DNA of 10,629 nucleotides from Gammaproteobacteria bacterium (GCA_024280785.1 JAJRPK010000157.1:1-10629), one strand, 5' to 3'. Shown: positions 1-7,721, counted from the stretch's first letter. A program made the numbers and translations. The notes: generated by a model from the sequence alone, not told the origin.

Positions 1-1
1 C

Positions 2-517
2 CACAATACAGTAAGTGTAGACGGGGCTGAACAATCAGAGATTTGGGGTGAATTTCGCGTCGCCCGTCGAGCAAAAAAACATTTTGGAAAAGTTTATAAA
101 AATCAAAATGTTATTGAGCTGTCGGGCTCTTATAGCGGTTTTTTTGCCAGCGCATGGAGGACGACTCCGAGGTTTCAGCATAGCAGGGTGATCAATGTAA
201 AGTTATCAAAAGATGCTTTAGCTACGATCGACATCGCTGATACACTTGAAGGCCAAGGCGAGCACCGAGTAGAGAGTTTTATTCATATTCATCCTGATTT
301 TCGCCTTCGTGAAGCGGGTGAAAATTTGATCTTTATTTTCTACCAAGATGAGCTTTTCGCAGAGCTGCTGGTCACCGCAGATTGCAAGTATAAGATTGGG
401 CGGTCAGCATACTGCCCTGAATTTGGTTTGAAGCTAGAGGGGACTTGTATAACCATTATTAAAACAGCGACTATGCCGGTAAAGCTGGGTTACTGTATTC
501 AGCGTAAGTGCGAATGA
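2..517 (+). CDS. Heparinase II/III-family protein, C-terminal part (5' end outside window)
   Basis: The reading frame is open from the left edge, so only the last 171 residues are visible. The first residues read HNTVSVDG, then QSEIWG, FR and ARRA. This is the hallmark start of the heparinase II/III C-terminal beta-sheet domain, whose conserved His and Asp lie at the substrate cleft. The rest is a beta-rich stretch with no membrane segment. Family members are polysaccharide lyases acting on uronic-acid-containing glycans, and they are frequent in exosortase-associated EPS loci. I infer a periplasmic role in trimming or editing the polymer made by this locus. The internal GTG at 188 lies inside the domain and is not the real start. 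The stop overlaps the next gene's ATG as ATGA, which indicates an operon. Family assignment is firm; substrate is unknown. Confidence 0.87.
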   Translation, partial: HNTVSVDGAEQSEIWGEFRVARRAKKHFGKVYKNQNVIELSGSYSGFFASAWRTTPRFQHSRVINVKLSKDALATIDIADTLEGQGEHRVESFIHIHPDFRLREAGENLIFIFYQDELFAELLVTADCKYKIGRSAYCPEFGLKLEGTCITIIKTATMPVKLGYCIQRKCE

Positions 518-1734
518 AGATCTTATTTTTATCACATTATTTCCCCCCCGAAGTTAACGCACCCGCAACTCGAACGTATGAGCATTGCAAGTTATGGGTT
601 GAACAGGGCCATGAAGTTACCGTTGTTAGTTGTGTGCCGCACCACCCGATGGGTAAAGCCTATCCAGGATACAAAAATCGCTGGTGGCAGGTAGAACGTA
701 AAGATGGCATTAAGGCGATAAAGGTAAAAACATATATTACGGCGAATGAGGGTTTTTTTAAGCGGACGTGTAACTATATTTTTTACCTGCTCATGGTAGT
801 TGTGATGGCGCCTTTTTTAGCAAAAGCCGATGTAGTTATTTCGACATCACCACAGTTTTTTAATGGTCTGGCGGGTTACTTTGTCTCTCGTATAAAACGT
901 GTTCCTTGGTTGTTAGAAATTAGAGATTTGTGGCCGGAGTCAATTCTTGCGGTTGGAGCGATTAAAAATAAAGCTTTAATTGGCCTTTTGGAATGGATCG
1001 AAAGGTTTGTGTATCGCAAAGCCGACTATATTGTGCCAGTTACAAAAGCATTTAAAACGCATATATTGTTGCGAGGTGGTGATGATAATGCTATCACCGT
1101 AATAAGAAATGGCGTTAGCCTTGATCTATTTGAGCCGTTAGATAAAGACCAAGATTTGGCCGTCAAATGGAGGTTAAAAGATAAATTTGTTGCGTCTTAT
1201 GTCGGTACTCACGGCATGGCTCATGGCTTAGATACCCTATTAGACGCTGCCGATATTCTGCGAACACATGAAGATATAGTGTTTTTAATGGTAGGAAGCG
1301 GGGCAGAAAAAGATCGACTGGCTAAGGAAGTCGCGCGACGCGGATTGGACAATATAAGGATGTACGGGCTGCAGCCAAAGCAATTAATGCCGAAGGTATG
1401 GTCAGTGACGGATGTGAGTTTAGTATTGTTGAGAAACCTTCCTCTGTTCGAGACTGTCATTCCATCAAAGATTTTTGAAAGTATGGCGATGTCTACGCCT
1501 ATCGTTCTGGGTGTAGGAGGGGAGGTTAAAGAAATTATCGAAGAGGCGGGTACAGGTGTTTGCATACGACCTGAATCGGGAGATGAGTTGGCAGCGGCGG
1601 TATTAAAGCTTAAAAATGATCGAGAGCTATACCGAGCCCTTTCTGAGAGGGGGCGTGATTACGTGGCTTTACATTTTGATAGAAAGGTTCTTGCGAACGA
1701 ATATCTGGACGTCTTAGAAAGTATGCTGCATTAA
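514..1734 (+). CDS. GT4-family glycosyltransferase (WbuB-like)
   Basis: This 406-residue protein is a GT-B fold, GT4-family glycosyltransferase that moves a sugar from a nucleotide donor to the growing lipid-linked glycan at the cytoplasmic membrane face. It opens with MKILFLSHYFPPE and the acceptor-side segment NAPATR. RDLWPES follows at about 137-143, then IRNGVS at 197-202 and the donor-domain start GTHGMAHGLDTLLDA at 231-245. The donor-binding motif PSKIFESMAMSTPIV lies at 317-331. Length and motifs fit WbuB-like transferases. A hydrophobic stretch at about 88-103 probably packs against the membrane. I chose ATG 514, which overlaps the previous stop as ATGA and gives the family's usual N-terminus. 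GTG 508 would add only two residues. There is no clear Shine-Dalgarno, so translational coupling is likely. Sugar specificity cannot be read from the sequence. Confidence 0.9.
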   Translation: MKILFLSHYFPPEVNAPATRTYEHCKLWVEQGHEVTVVSCVPHHPMGKAYPGYKNRWWQVERKDGIKAIKVKTYITANEGFFKRTCNYIFYLLMVVVMAPFLAKADVVISTSPQFFNGLAGYFVSRIKRVPWLLEIRDLWPESILAVGAIKNKALIGLLEWIERFVYRKADYIVPVTKAFKTHILLRGGDDNAITVIRNGVSLDLFEPLDKDQDLAVKWRLKDKFVASYVGTHGMAHGLDTLLDAADILRTHEDIVFLMVGSGAEKDRLAKEVARRGLDNIRMYGLQPKQLMPKVWSVTDVSLVLLRNLPLFETVIPSKIFESMAMSTPIVLGVGGEVKEIIEEAGTGVCIRPESGDELAAAVLKLKNDRELYRALSERGRDYVALHFDRKVLANEYLDVLESMLH

Positions 1735-1815
1735 GCTACACTTTATGTTGCGACACAATAAATGAGGCCGGTGGTGGTTATTTATATGCCACAGATTAGA
1801 TATCACAGGAAAATA

Positions 1816-1860
1816 CTGGCGTATAAATTTATTTAGGGGTGCTTCTGGCGATAAAATTTA
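1816..1860. repeat. Imperfect 16-bp direct repeat in the gap before xrtD
   Basis: The 245-bp gap 1735-1979 holds no supportable gene. It contains CTGGCGTATAAATTTA (1816-1831) and CTGGCGATAAAATTTA (1845-1860), 13 of 16 positions identical and 29 bp apart. Such spacing could serve a dimeric regulator, but it could also be chance in AT-rich DNA. The gap is long compared with the tight spacing of neighbouring genes, so an xrtD promoter here is plausible. Confidence 0.35.
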
Positions 1861-1979
1861 CTGGCCCCCAAGCACTGGTCTCCGAGTATTGTGCTTTTCG
1901 ACGACTCTTTTCGCCAAGGCTGTAAGCGGCCTGTTGCCGTTGACTGAAATAAAATATTTGTAAAATTAGGATTTGTCTG

Positions 1980-3545
1980 ATGGACATCACAAAAGTTTTT
2001 TTAAGTAAGGGTTTTTTGTCGGTTGTTGCTGCTGTAGTGCTTTTGGGGTTTGTCTGCTATGACGGACTCGAATTGATGGTTAAGTGGTGGGAGCGAGATG
2101 AATATAGCCACGGTTATATGATTCCGTTTGTAGCAGTTTACTTACTTTGGCAAAAGCGTTACCTATTGGCAGAGAGCGCTCAATCTGGATCAGTACTTGG
2201 CTTGCTGCTGCTTGTGGTTGCACTTTTTGTGTGGCTCTTGGGAGAACTGAGTGCAATTTATACATTAATTCAGTATGCGTTTTTTATAGGTTTGTTTGCT
2301 ATTGCCTTGCTTTGGGTGGGAGTTAAGGGGACGAAAGTAATTTGGGCGCCTATTTTTTATTTAATATTTATGATTCCACTGCCAAATTTTCTTTATTTTA
2401 ACTTGTCGCAAGAATTACAGCTTATCTCTTCTTCGATAGGTGTTTTCGTTATCAGGCTATTTGGCATTAGCGTTTACTTACAAGGCAATGTTATCGATTT
2501 AGGGGTTTACCAACTTCAGGTGGTGGAGGCATGCAGTGGTTTAAGATATTTATTTCCGCTGATGAGCTTTGGTTTTTTGATTTCCTACATCTACCGTGGC
2601 CCGATATGGCAGAAAGTTTTCATTTTTCTTTCCACTATTCCTATTACGGTGTTGATGAATAGTTTTCGGATTGGAGTGATTGGCGTTACTGTGGAGCACT
2701 ATGGCATTGCTGCTGCAGAAGGATTTTTGCACGATTTTGAAGGCTGGATTGTTTTTATGGCTTGTCTAGGTGTATTGCTTGGTGAGATAGGGATTTTTTA
2801 CCTGTTTTCAAAAAAAGAACGGGCTTTCGGTGATTTGTTCGATCTTGATTTTGGCTTTAGTCAAAAAGTCGAGAACTCATTTTCTGCTCCGTCAACCACT
2901 AGCTCGCCTGCTTGGATTGGTTTGGTCATATTGTTGATTGCGGCTCCTGGCTCGATATATTTTTCGGAGCGGGAGGATGATGTACCTGATCGCACCACAT
3001 TTTCTGAGTTCCCAATTGCTAAAGATGAGTGGGTTGGTCGTAGCCGTAATCTAGAAAGTGACGTGCTCGGTGCGCTCAATCTAACGGATTATTTTATCGG
3101 TGATTATATAAAAAGTGGCTCAAAAAATGCTGTGAATTTTTACGTGGCTTGGTATCAAGGACAAAGAAAAGGCGCTTCAATACATTCACCGAAATCTTGT
3201 TTGCCTGGCGATGGGTGGTTGATTCTCAGTCATACGATAGAGCCTTTAGTAGATGCTGATTTAGGGGGGGAGGTAATAAACGTTAATCGAGTCGTTATGC
3301 AGAAAGGTGTGCATAAACAGCTTGTATATTATTGGTTTCAAGGCAGGGGACGCAATATAACCAATGAATACTTTGCAAAGTGGTATATATTTTGGGACTC
3401 ACTGACCATAAGTCGTACCGACGGAGCGTTAGTCCGGTTAGTTACCTACGTGCCAGAAGCTAGTGATGTCTCAATAGCCGATAAACGTTTGCAAGATTAT
3501 ATGTCGGTATTTTATCCTGTGTTGTCAGACTATGTTCCTAATTAA
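1980..3545 (+). CDS. xrtD: Exosortase with fused EpsI domain, XrtD-like (VPLPA-CTERM type)
   Basis: This 521-residue polytopic inner-membrane protein carries two domains. Residues about 1-277 form the exosortase, a cysteine transpeptidase-like enzyme that cleaves short C-terminal sorting signals from exported proteins. The conserved triad is visible as Cys185 in VVEACSGLRYL, Arg230 in NSFRIGVIGV and His251 in GFLHDFEGW. DEYSHGY at 40-46 is the usual N-terminal periplasmic-face motif. After a linker (about 280-310) and one more membrane helix (about 312-327) comes an EpsI/DUF3485 domain with HSPKSCLPGDGW (402-413) and YYWFQGRGR (450-458). The long active-site neighbourhood and HDFEGW resemble XrtD more than XrtA, whose helix usually reads closer to DH..YGW; this subtype is from memory and not scored. 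ATG 1980 has AGGA at 1968-1971, eight bases upstream. No sorted substrate protein is encoded in the window. Confidence 0.9.
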   Translation: MDITKVFLSKGFLSVVAAVVLLGFVCYDGLELMVKWWERDEYSHGYMIPFVAVYLLWQKRYLLAESAQSGSVLGLLLLVVALFVWLLGELSAIYTLIQYAFFIGLFAIALLWVGVKGTKVIWAPIFYLIFMIPLPNFLYFNLSQELQLISSSIGVFVIRLFGISVYLQGNVIDLGVYQLQVVEACSGLRYLFPLMSFGFLISYIYRGPIWQKVFIFLSTIPITVLMNSFRIGVIGVTVEHYGIAAAEGFLHDFEGWIVFMACLGVLLGEIGIFYLFSKKERAFGDLFDLDFGFSQKVENSFSAPSTTSSPAWIGLVILLIAAPGSIYFSEREDDVPDRTTFSEFPIAKDEWVGRSRNLESDVLGALNLTDYFIGDYIKSGSKNAVNFYVAWYQGQRKGASIHSPKSCLPGDGWLILSHTIEPLVDADLGGEVINVNRVVMQKGVHKQLVYYWFQGRGRNITNEYFAKWYIFWDSLTISRTDGALVRLVTYVPEASDVSIADKRLQDYMSVFYPVLSDYVPN

Positions 3546-3575
3546 TTATGATAGAAGTCAAAGGGTAGTGCGCGT

Positions 3576-3580
3576 GGTGA
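3576..3580 (+). promoter_or_regulatory. Shine-Dalgarno-like GGTGA deciding the GTG start of the WecA-like gene
   Basis: GGTGA, complementary to the UCACC of the 16S rRNA 3' end, lies eight bases before GTG 3589. This is the best support for that start, because an in-frame TAG (3586-3588) stands directly before it. A second purine run, AAAGGG at 3560-3565, is placed eight bases before another in-frame GTG at 3574, which would hit the TAG after four codons. Confidence 0.45.
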
Positions 3581-3588
3581 ATTCCTAG

Positions 3589-5223
3589 GTGGATATTGCC
3601 ATTTGCTTTGCGTTAGCGCTGTTACTAAGTACAGCGCTAGTCCCTGTTGCGATTCGTTATGCCAGTGTTTTAGGTTTGGTTGATGAGCCTGATGGTGACC
3701 GAAAAATACATAGTGACCCTATACCTAGATGTGGGGGGATTGCGATTGCGATTGCAGTATTTATTCCTGCACTATTCTGGCTTCGAGACGTTTCTTCATT
3801 GTTTGGCTTTTTTACCGGAGCCTTGATTATTGCTATCTTTGGCTTTTTGGATGATCGCCATGACTTAAGTTACAAATGGAAATTTTTTGGACAAATTATT
3901 GCTGTGTTGGTATTTTTGTTCGGCAATGTTGAAATCACTAAAACACCGTTCCTTGGCTTGGGTGATTTGGTTTCTTGGTTAAGCTTTCCTTTTATGGCAT
4001 TGTTTATTCTGGGTGTGACGAATGCGGTCAATCTAAGTGATGGGCTCGACGGTTTGGCAGCGGGCTCCAGTCTATTAAGCCTGGGTTTTATTGCATACTT
4101 GGGTTTGGCGGCGGGTGATACATCATACGTTCTCATTGCTGTCGCGACGATGGGAGCGTTAATGGGTTTTTTGCGTTTTAACACTCACCCTGCTTCGGTA
4201 TTTATGGGCGATGCGGGTAGTCAGTTTCTAGGTTTTGTTACCGCTTGTTTGGCAATTATGGTGACGCAGTCCTCAGGGTCCGCTGTTAGCCCGCTATTGG
4301 CTATCGTGGTGGTGGGATTGCCAATTTTGGATACTTTGTCGGTTATGTTGCTACGAATAAGAGATGGGCAATCACCTTTTAACCCTGACCAGCGGCACTT
4401 GCATCATCAGTTTTTGTCGGTTGGTTTACTCCATTATCAAGCTGTTGCGGCCCTCTATTTTCTTAACTTTCTATTACTGTTGATGGCATACACAGTAAGG
4501 TTCGAAGCCGACATCGTTGTACTGTTATCTTATCTATTGTTTTGTGCAATAACGTTGGGGCTAATTAATTTTTTGAAGCAATCCGCTTACGGTAAGCGAC
4601 GTAGGAAGCTAGTGGCGGAAACTCGCGAGCGAAGAAATCTATGGTTAAGGCGGCTTGGTTGGCTTCACAATCACGGCGCCATTGTTATTCAGTGCTTATT
4701 AGGTGTTATTTGGTTGGCTTGTGTTTTTATCGCACCTTCGCCACCATCGATTTCTGGCTGGATTTCCGTTAGTGTGTTTATTATAGCGGCATCTTTTCGG
4801 TGGGGTTCAGGGCATATAGCTGGGAGTGTTGCTCGATTAACATTTTATACGGCCAGCGCTATATCGGTATTTGTGGCAACATATCGGTTAGATGCTTTTG
4901 CGTTGGGCTGGGTGCACGCGCATTCTACTATTGATACTATGTTCGTTGTGTTGGTTCTATTTCTTGGTTTGTCTATTCGTTTGACTCGACGGGATGTATT
5001 TCGACTGGATACCCAAGACATCTTAGTGGTATTGATTTTACTCGCTGCACCCTTGCTAACTATAGGCTCTGATAATAGCAACGAGATAATCGGTTCAGTA
5101 GTGCGATTAGCTGTCTTACTGTATACAGCAGAGTTCATTATCGGTCGCTCCAAAGATCTAACGGTGATGACTTGTTTTGCGTTACTTACGCTTTCAATAG
5201 TTGGGGTTAGAGCGTTTATTTAA
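3589..5223 (+). CDS. wecA: WecA/MraY-family polyprenyl-phosphate N-acetylhexosamine-1-phosphate transferase with long membrane extension
   Basis: This 544-residue membrane protein should transfer a HexNAc-1-phosphate from UDP-HexNAc to undecaprenyl phosphate, starting the lipid-linked repeat unit on the cytoplasmic face. Residues about 1-330 hold the family signatures: GLVDEPDGDRKIH (29-41), PRCGG (46-50), the Mg-binding FLDDR (86-90), NAVNLSDGLDGLAAG (145-159), VFMGDAGS (204-211) and the WecA/TagO-type DQRHLHH (267-273). A basic stretch at about 335-356 follows. The remaining ~190 residues (about 363-542) contain six or seven hydrophobic helices that I cannot match to a family. Typical WecA-type proteins are about 340-370 residues, so this is a real extension. 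GTG 3589 is the first possible codon after an in-frame TAG and gives the normal distance to GLVD. The gene follows xrtD by 43 bp. GlcNAc as substrate is inferred, helped by wecB two genes on. Confidence 0.85.
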   Translation: MDIAICFALALLLSTALVPVAIRYASVLGLVDEPDGDRKIHSDPIPRCGGIAIAIAVFIPALFWLRDVSSLFGFFTGALIIAIFGFLDDRHDLSYKWKFFGQIIAVLVFLFGNVEITKTPFLGLGDLVSWLSFPFMALFILGVTNAVNLSDGLDGLAAGSSLLSLGFIAYLGLAAGDTSYVLIAVATMGALMGFLRFNTHPASVFMGDAGSQFLGFVTACLAIMVTQSSGSAVSPLLAIVVVGLPILDTLSVMLLRIRDGQSPFNPDQRHLHHQFLSVGLLHYQAVAALYFLNFLLLLMAYTVRFEADIVVLLSYLLFCAITLGLINFLKQSAYGKRRRKLVAETRERRNLWLRRLGWLHNHGAIVIQCLLGVIWLACVFIAPSPPSISGWISVSVFIIAASFRWGSGHIAGSVARLTFYTASAISVFVATYRLDAFALGWVHAHSTIDTMFVVLVLFLGLSIRLTRRDVFRLDTQDILVVLILLAAPLLTIGSDNSNEIIGSVVRLAVLLYTAEFIIGRSKDLTVMTCFALLTLSIVGVRAFI

Positions 5224-5232
5224 AAACAACTG

Positions 5233-5247
5233 AAAATACAGTATTTT
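5233..5247. repeat. AT-rich dyad AAAATAC-A-GTATTTT
   Basis: Two perfect 7-bp arms are separated by one base, just after the WecA-like stop codon and followed by further T and A bases. As RNA it could form only a weak five-pair AT stem, so it is a poor terminator. As DNA it has the symmetry of a small operator. It lies about 80 bp upstream of prsT. No factor can be named. Confidence 0.35.
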
Positions 5248-5269
5248 TAAAACGTTTGCTTAGATGACG

Positions 5270-5303
5270 CATAGAATATTAAAGTAGTACATAGAATATT
5301 AAA
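5270..5303. repeat. Two 14-bp direct repeats upstream of prsT
   Basis: CATAGAATATTAAA occurs exactly at 5270-5283 and again at 5290-5303, with a 20-bp period (about two helical turns). The second copy runs into the ribosome binding site AGGAAAAGG (5305-5313) of prsT, whose ATG is at 5324. Same-face spacing makes a regulator binding site a possible reading. Each copy also contains TAGAAT, which resembles a -10 hexamer, but I found no -35 at the right distance for either. Confidence 0.55.
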
Positions 5304-5323
5304 TAGGAAAAGGTAAGTTCACA

Positions 5324-7696
5324 ATGAATAAGATACTTATATTGACTCTTTTGTTAGCCGTAATCCTTGCAGGCTGCGGTAAGGGCGAAGATCGCCAGGC
5401 AAAATATCTCGATAGAGCTGAAAAATATTTTGCCGAAGAGAATTATGATAAAGCGAGAATCGACGCAAGTAATGTGCTGCAAATTAACCCAAAGAATGTC
5501 GCTGCACGACAAATTTTGGGAGAGGTTAGCTTTCAAAAGGGGGATATACGTAAAGCGTATGGACATTTTTTATCAGTTATTGAGACGGAGCCTGAAAATA
5601 TTGCCGCTAACATATCGCTCGCAAAAATATTTGTTTCGGTTAAGGATTTTGATAAAGCATTAATTCATTCTAATACCGTTCTTTCGTTAGACCCGGATAA
5701 TGCACAAGTTATGGGTTATAAAGCTTATGGCTTGCGCGGTCAGGGTATGGTTGAAGAGGCTGAAATGTTGGCGGAACAATCTTTGGCTTTAGACGCAAGT
5801 GTTATTGAGTCTCTGGGGATTTTGGTTCAAAAGTATTTTGAAGAGAAACAGCCGGAAAAAGGTTTAGTGATTCTGGCTGAGGCACAAAAGTTAAAGCCGA
5901 ATAATCAAATAATTGCGTTGATGAAATTATCATTATTGGAAACCATGGGGCGTGCGGATGATGTTGAAGCGGAATTATTGCGACTTTCTGCGGAGTATCC
6001 CGAGGAGGTAAAGTATGCAACAACATTAGCTAAGTTTTATATTAGAGAGTCAAAGTTCGATGAGGCAGAAGCAGTGCTGAGAACGTTCGCTAGTAATAAT
6101 GATGAACAAGTGACGCCAAAGTTAGCCCTGATATCGTATTTGTTACGGCATCAAACAAAAGAATTAGCTATAAAACAAACAGAAGAATATTTGAAAGGGT
6201 ATCCAGACGAGAGCAAGTTTTTTATCGCTTTAGCTCAGTTGCATTTATTTACCGGAGACAAAGATTTAGCTAAAGACGTACTGGCTAATGCAGTAGAAAA
6301 AGATCCCCTCAGTGTAGCATCCATAGAAGCTAGAAATATGTTGGTGGGGATCTACTTGCGAGACGAGGATGTTTCCTCTGCAAATGTAGTGTTAAAAGAA
6401 ATTTTTGAAATTGAGCCAGAAAATGTGTTGGCATTGCTAATGCGGGCAAGAATACTTCTCACAGATGGCAAACTTAAAGCGGGCATTGCTGATTTGCGAG
6501 TAGTGTTAAAAAATGACCCCGAATCGGTGGCCGCGCTAAAAATGCTGGTGGGTGCTCAAGAGTTAGAGGGCAATCTTGAGTTAGCTTTGGATAATTTTAA
6601 AAAGCTAATGTCATTAGAAAAGCCGGATTTAAAAACTTTGGCTGGGGCCGCTAGAATCGCGATTAAGGTAGAGCAGTATCAGGAAGCAGAAAATTATATT
6701 CATCAAGCGCTTGAGCTGGATGCAGATAATGCTGGCTTGGTAACGAATCTTATCCGTTTGCTGGTGCTAAAGGAGGATTGGGAAGCCGCAAGTCTATTTG
6801 CCAAGCGCTTAATTGATTCCGAAGACTCTAAGGCGCTGGGCTATTTTTTACAGGCCGGGTTAAACCTGCGCGCGGAAGAATATGATGCGGCTACCAAGAA
6901 CTTAAAGGCCTCAATTAAAAATGCCCCTAACGCGGTTGAATCACTTACCACTTTAGCTCAGGTTTTAGCGGAGCAAAAAGGCGTGGATATTGCTATTGCT
7001 TACTTGGATCAACATTGTAATGCCTATCCAAAACAAGCTCATTGCCCACACATACTAGGGTCGCTCTATGCGCAAAGTCAGCAATATGATCTGGCTGTTG
7101 TTTCACTTGAGAAAGCACTTTCGCTGAACGATAAATTAGTTGTTACTTATAAACAGTTGGCGAAAGTGTTCTTAGTGCAGCGCGATCTGGACAATGCCGA
7201 GAATATCCTGCGGCGTGGGATGGAGGCCTCTGGAAATGATAGTCTCGCTTTTGAACTCGCTAATTTGTATTACCAAACAAAGAAATATGAAAAGGCGCGA
7301 GATGTCTATTTATCGATGATAGATAAAAATGAGGATGCCCTCAGTGCTAAAAACAATTTAGCCATGCTCTATGTTGAACATTTGAATACACCTGAAAATG
7401 TTAAAGCAGCGAATGTGTTGGTGGCTGAATTGAAAGCTTCTGATAATCCTGCTTATCTAGACACAGTAGGATGGGTTTTGTATTTGACGGGAGAGTACGG
7501 TCAGGCGGTTACTTTTCTACAGGCGGCGGTAGACAAATTAGGCAGCTCTGGTCTATTACAATATCACTTGGGGATGGCATATTATAAACTAGGTGATAGC
7601 GGCAGTGCTAAAACGCATCTAGAGTTAGCAACAAAGAATAAAGAAGTGCGATACCAGGGTTTTGATATTGCCGAATCAACACTGGCAGAGCTTTAG
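5324..7696 (+). CDS. prsT: TPR-repeat lipoprotein of the exosortase/PEP-CTERM system (PrsT-like)
   Basis: This 790-residue protein begins with a lipoprotein signal peptide: MNK, a hydrophobic run, then the lipobox LAGC with Cys18. The residue after Cys is Gly, not Asp, which favours sorting to the outer membrane. From about residue 26 to 770 it is almost entirely tetratricopeptide repeats, with typical ends such as LSLDPDNAQ (120-128), LELDADNAG (463-471) and a last pair at about 710-770 (DTVGWVLY, YHLGMAYYKLGD). TPR arrays act as protein-binding scaffolds. PrsT-type lipoproteins accompany exosortases and EPS genes and are thought to help polymer export or surface-protein sorting, by analogy with other TPR lipoproteins. 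Cys565 and Cys574 are the only cysteines besides Cys18 and lie close together, so a disulfide is possible. The start has a good Shine-Dalgarno (AGGAAAAGG). The PrsT name rests on context and overall layout; another large TPR lipoprotein is the alternative. Confidence 0.8.
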   Translation: MNKILILTLLLAVILAGCGKGEDRQAKYLDRAEKYFAEENYDKARIDASNVLQINPKNVAARQILGEVSFQKGDIRKAYGHFLSVIETEPENIAANISLAKIFVSVKDFDKALIHSNTVLSLDPDNAQVMGYKAYGLRGQGMVEEAEMLAEQSLALDASVIESLGILVQKYFEEKQPEKGLVILAEAQKLKPNNQIIALMKLSLLETMGRADDVEAELLRLSAEYPEEVKYATTLAKFYIRESKFDEAEAVLRTFASNNDEQVTPKLALISYLLRHQTKELAIKQTEEYLKGYPDESKFFIALAQLHLFTGDKDLAKDVLANAVEKDPLSVASIEARNMLVGIYLRDEDVSSANVVLKEIFEIEPENVLALLMRARILLTDGKLKAGIADLRVVLKNDPESVAALKMLVGAQELEGNLELALDNFKKLMSLEKPDLKTLAGAARIAIKVEQYQEAENYIHQALELDADNAGLVTNLIRLLVLKEDWEAASLFAKRLIDSEDSKALGYFLQAGLNLRAEEYDAATKNLKASIKNAPNAVESLTTLAQVLAEQKGVDIAIAYLDQHCNAYPKQAHCPHILGSLYAQSQQYDLAVVSLEKALSLNDKLVVTYKQLAKVFLVQRDLDNAENILRRGMEASGNDSLAFELANLYYQTKKYEKARDVYLSMIDKNEDALSAKNNLAMLYVEHLNTPENVKAANVLVAELKASDNPAYLDTVGWVLYLTGEYGQAVTFLQAAVDKLGSSGLLQYHLGMAYYKLGDSGSAKTHLELATKNKEVRYQGFDIAESTLAEL

Positions 7697-7702
7697 CTTG
7701 TC

Positions 7703-7721
7703 TTCGGCGGTGAAGGCCGAA
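7703..7721 (+). other. Small hairpin between prsT and wecB
   Basis: TTCGGC (7703-7708) and GCCGAA (7716-7721) can pair as a six-bp stem with a seven-base loop. It sits in the 42-bp gap between the prsT stop and the wecB start. No T-run follows, so it is not a standard terminator. It may modulate transcript stability or the wecB ribosome site (TAGGT, 7723-7727) that begins directly after the stem. Confidence 0.4.

Noticed and set aside
1221..1565. Minus-strand ORF of 114 codons opposite the GT4 gene
   Set aside because: It lies wholly opposite a well-supported conserved gene and its translation resembles no family. The same holds for the other antisense ORFs under xrtD, wecA, prsT and wecB.
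1762..1836. 24-codon ORF starting MRPVVVIYMPQ in the gap before xrtD
   Set aside because: It has no ribosome site, no recognisable family, and a length expected by chance.
1940..1966. Sigma-70 promoter TTGACT (1940-1945) with TAAAAT (1961-1966) before xrtD
   Set aside because: The spacer is 15 bp, and the transcript would start about seven bases before the ATG, downstream of the ribosome site.
5230..5241. LexA-like CTG...CAG site (CTGAAAATACAG)
   Set aside because: The half-sites are too close: 12 bp in total, whereas the LexA box CTGT-N8-ACAG is 16 bp.
5367..5663. Second + frame ORF inside the start of prsT
   Set aside because: It overlaps the signal peptide and first TPRs of prsT in another frame, has no family resemblance, and is rich in Lys, Arg and Ile as expected from AT-rich out-of-frame sequence.
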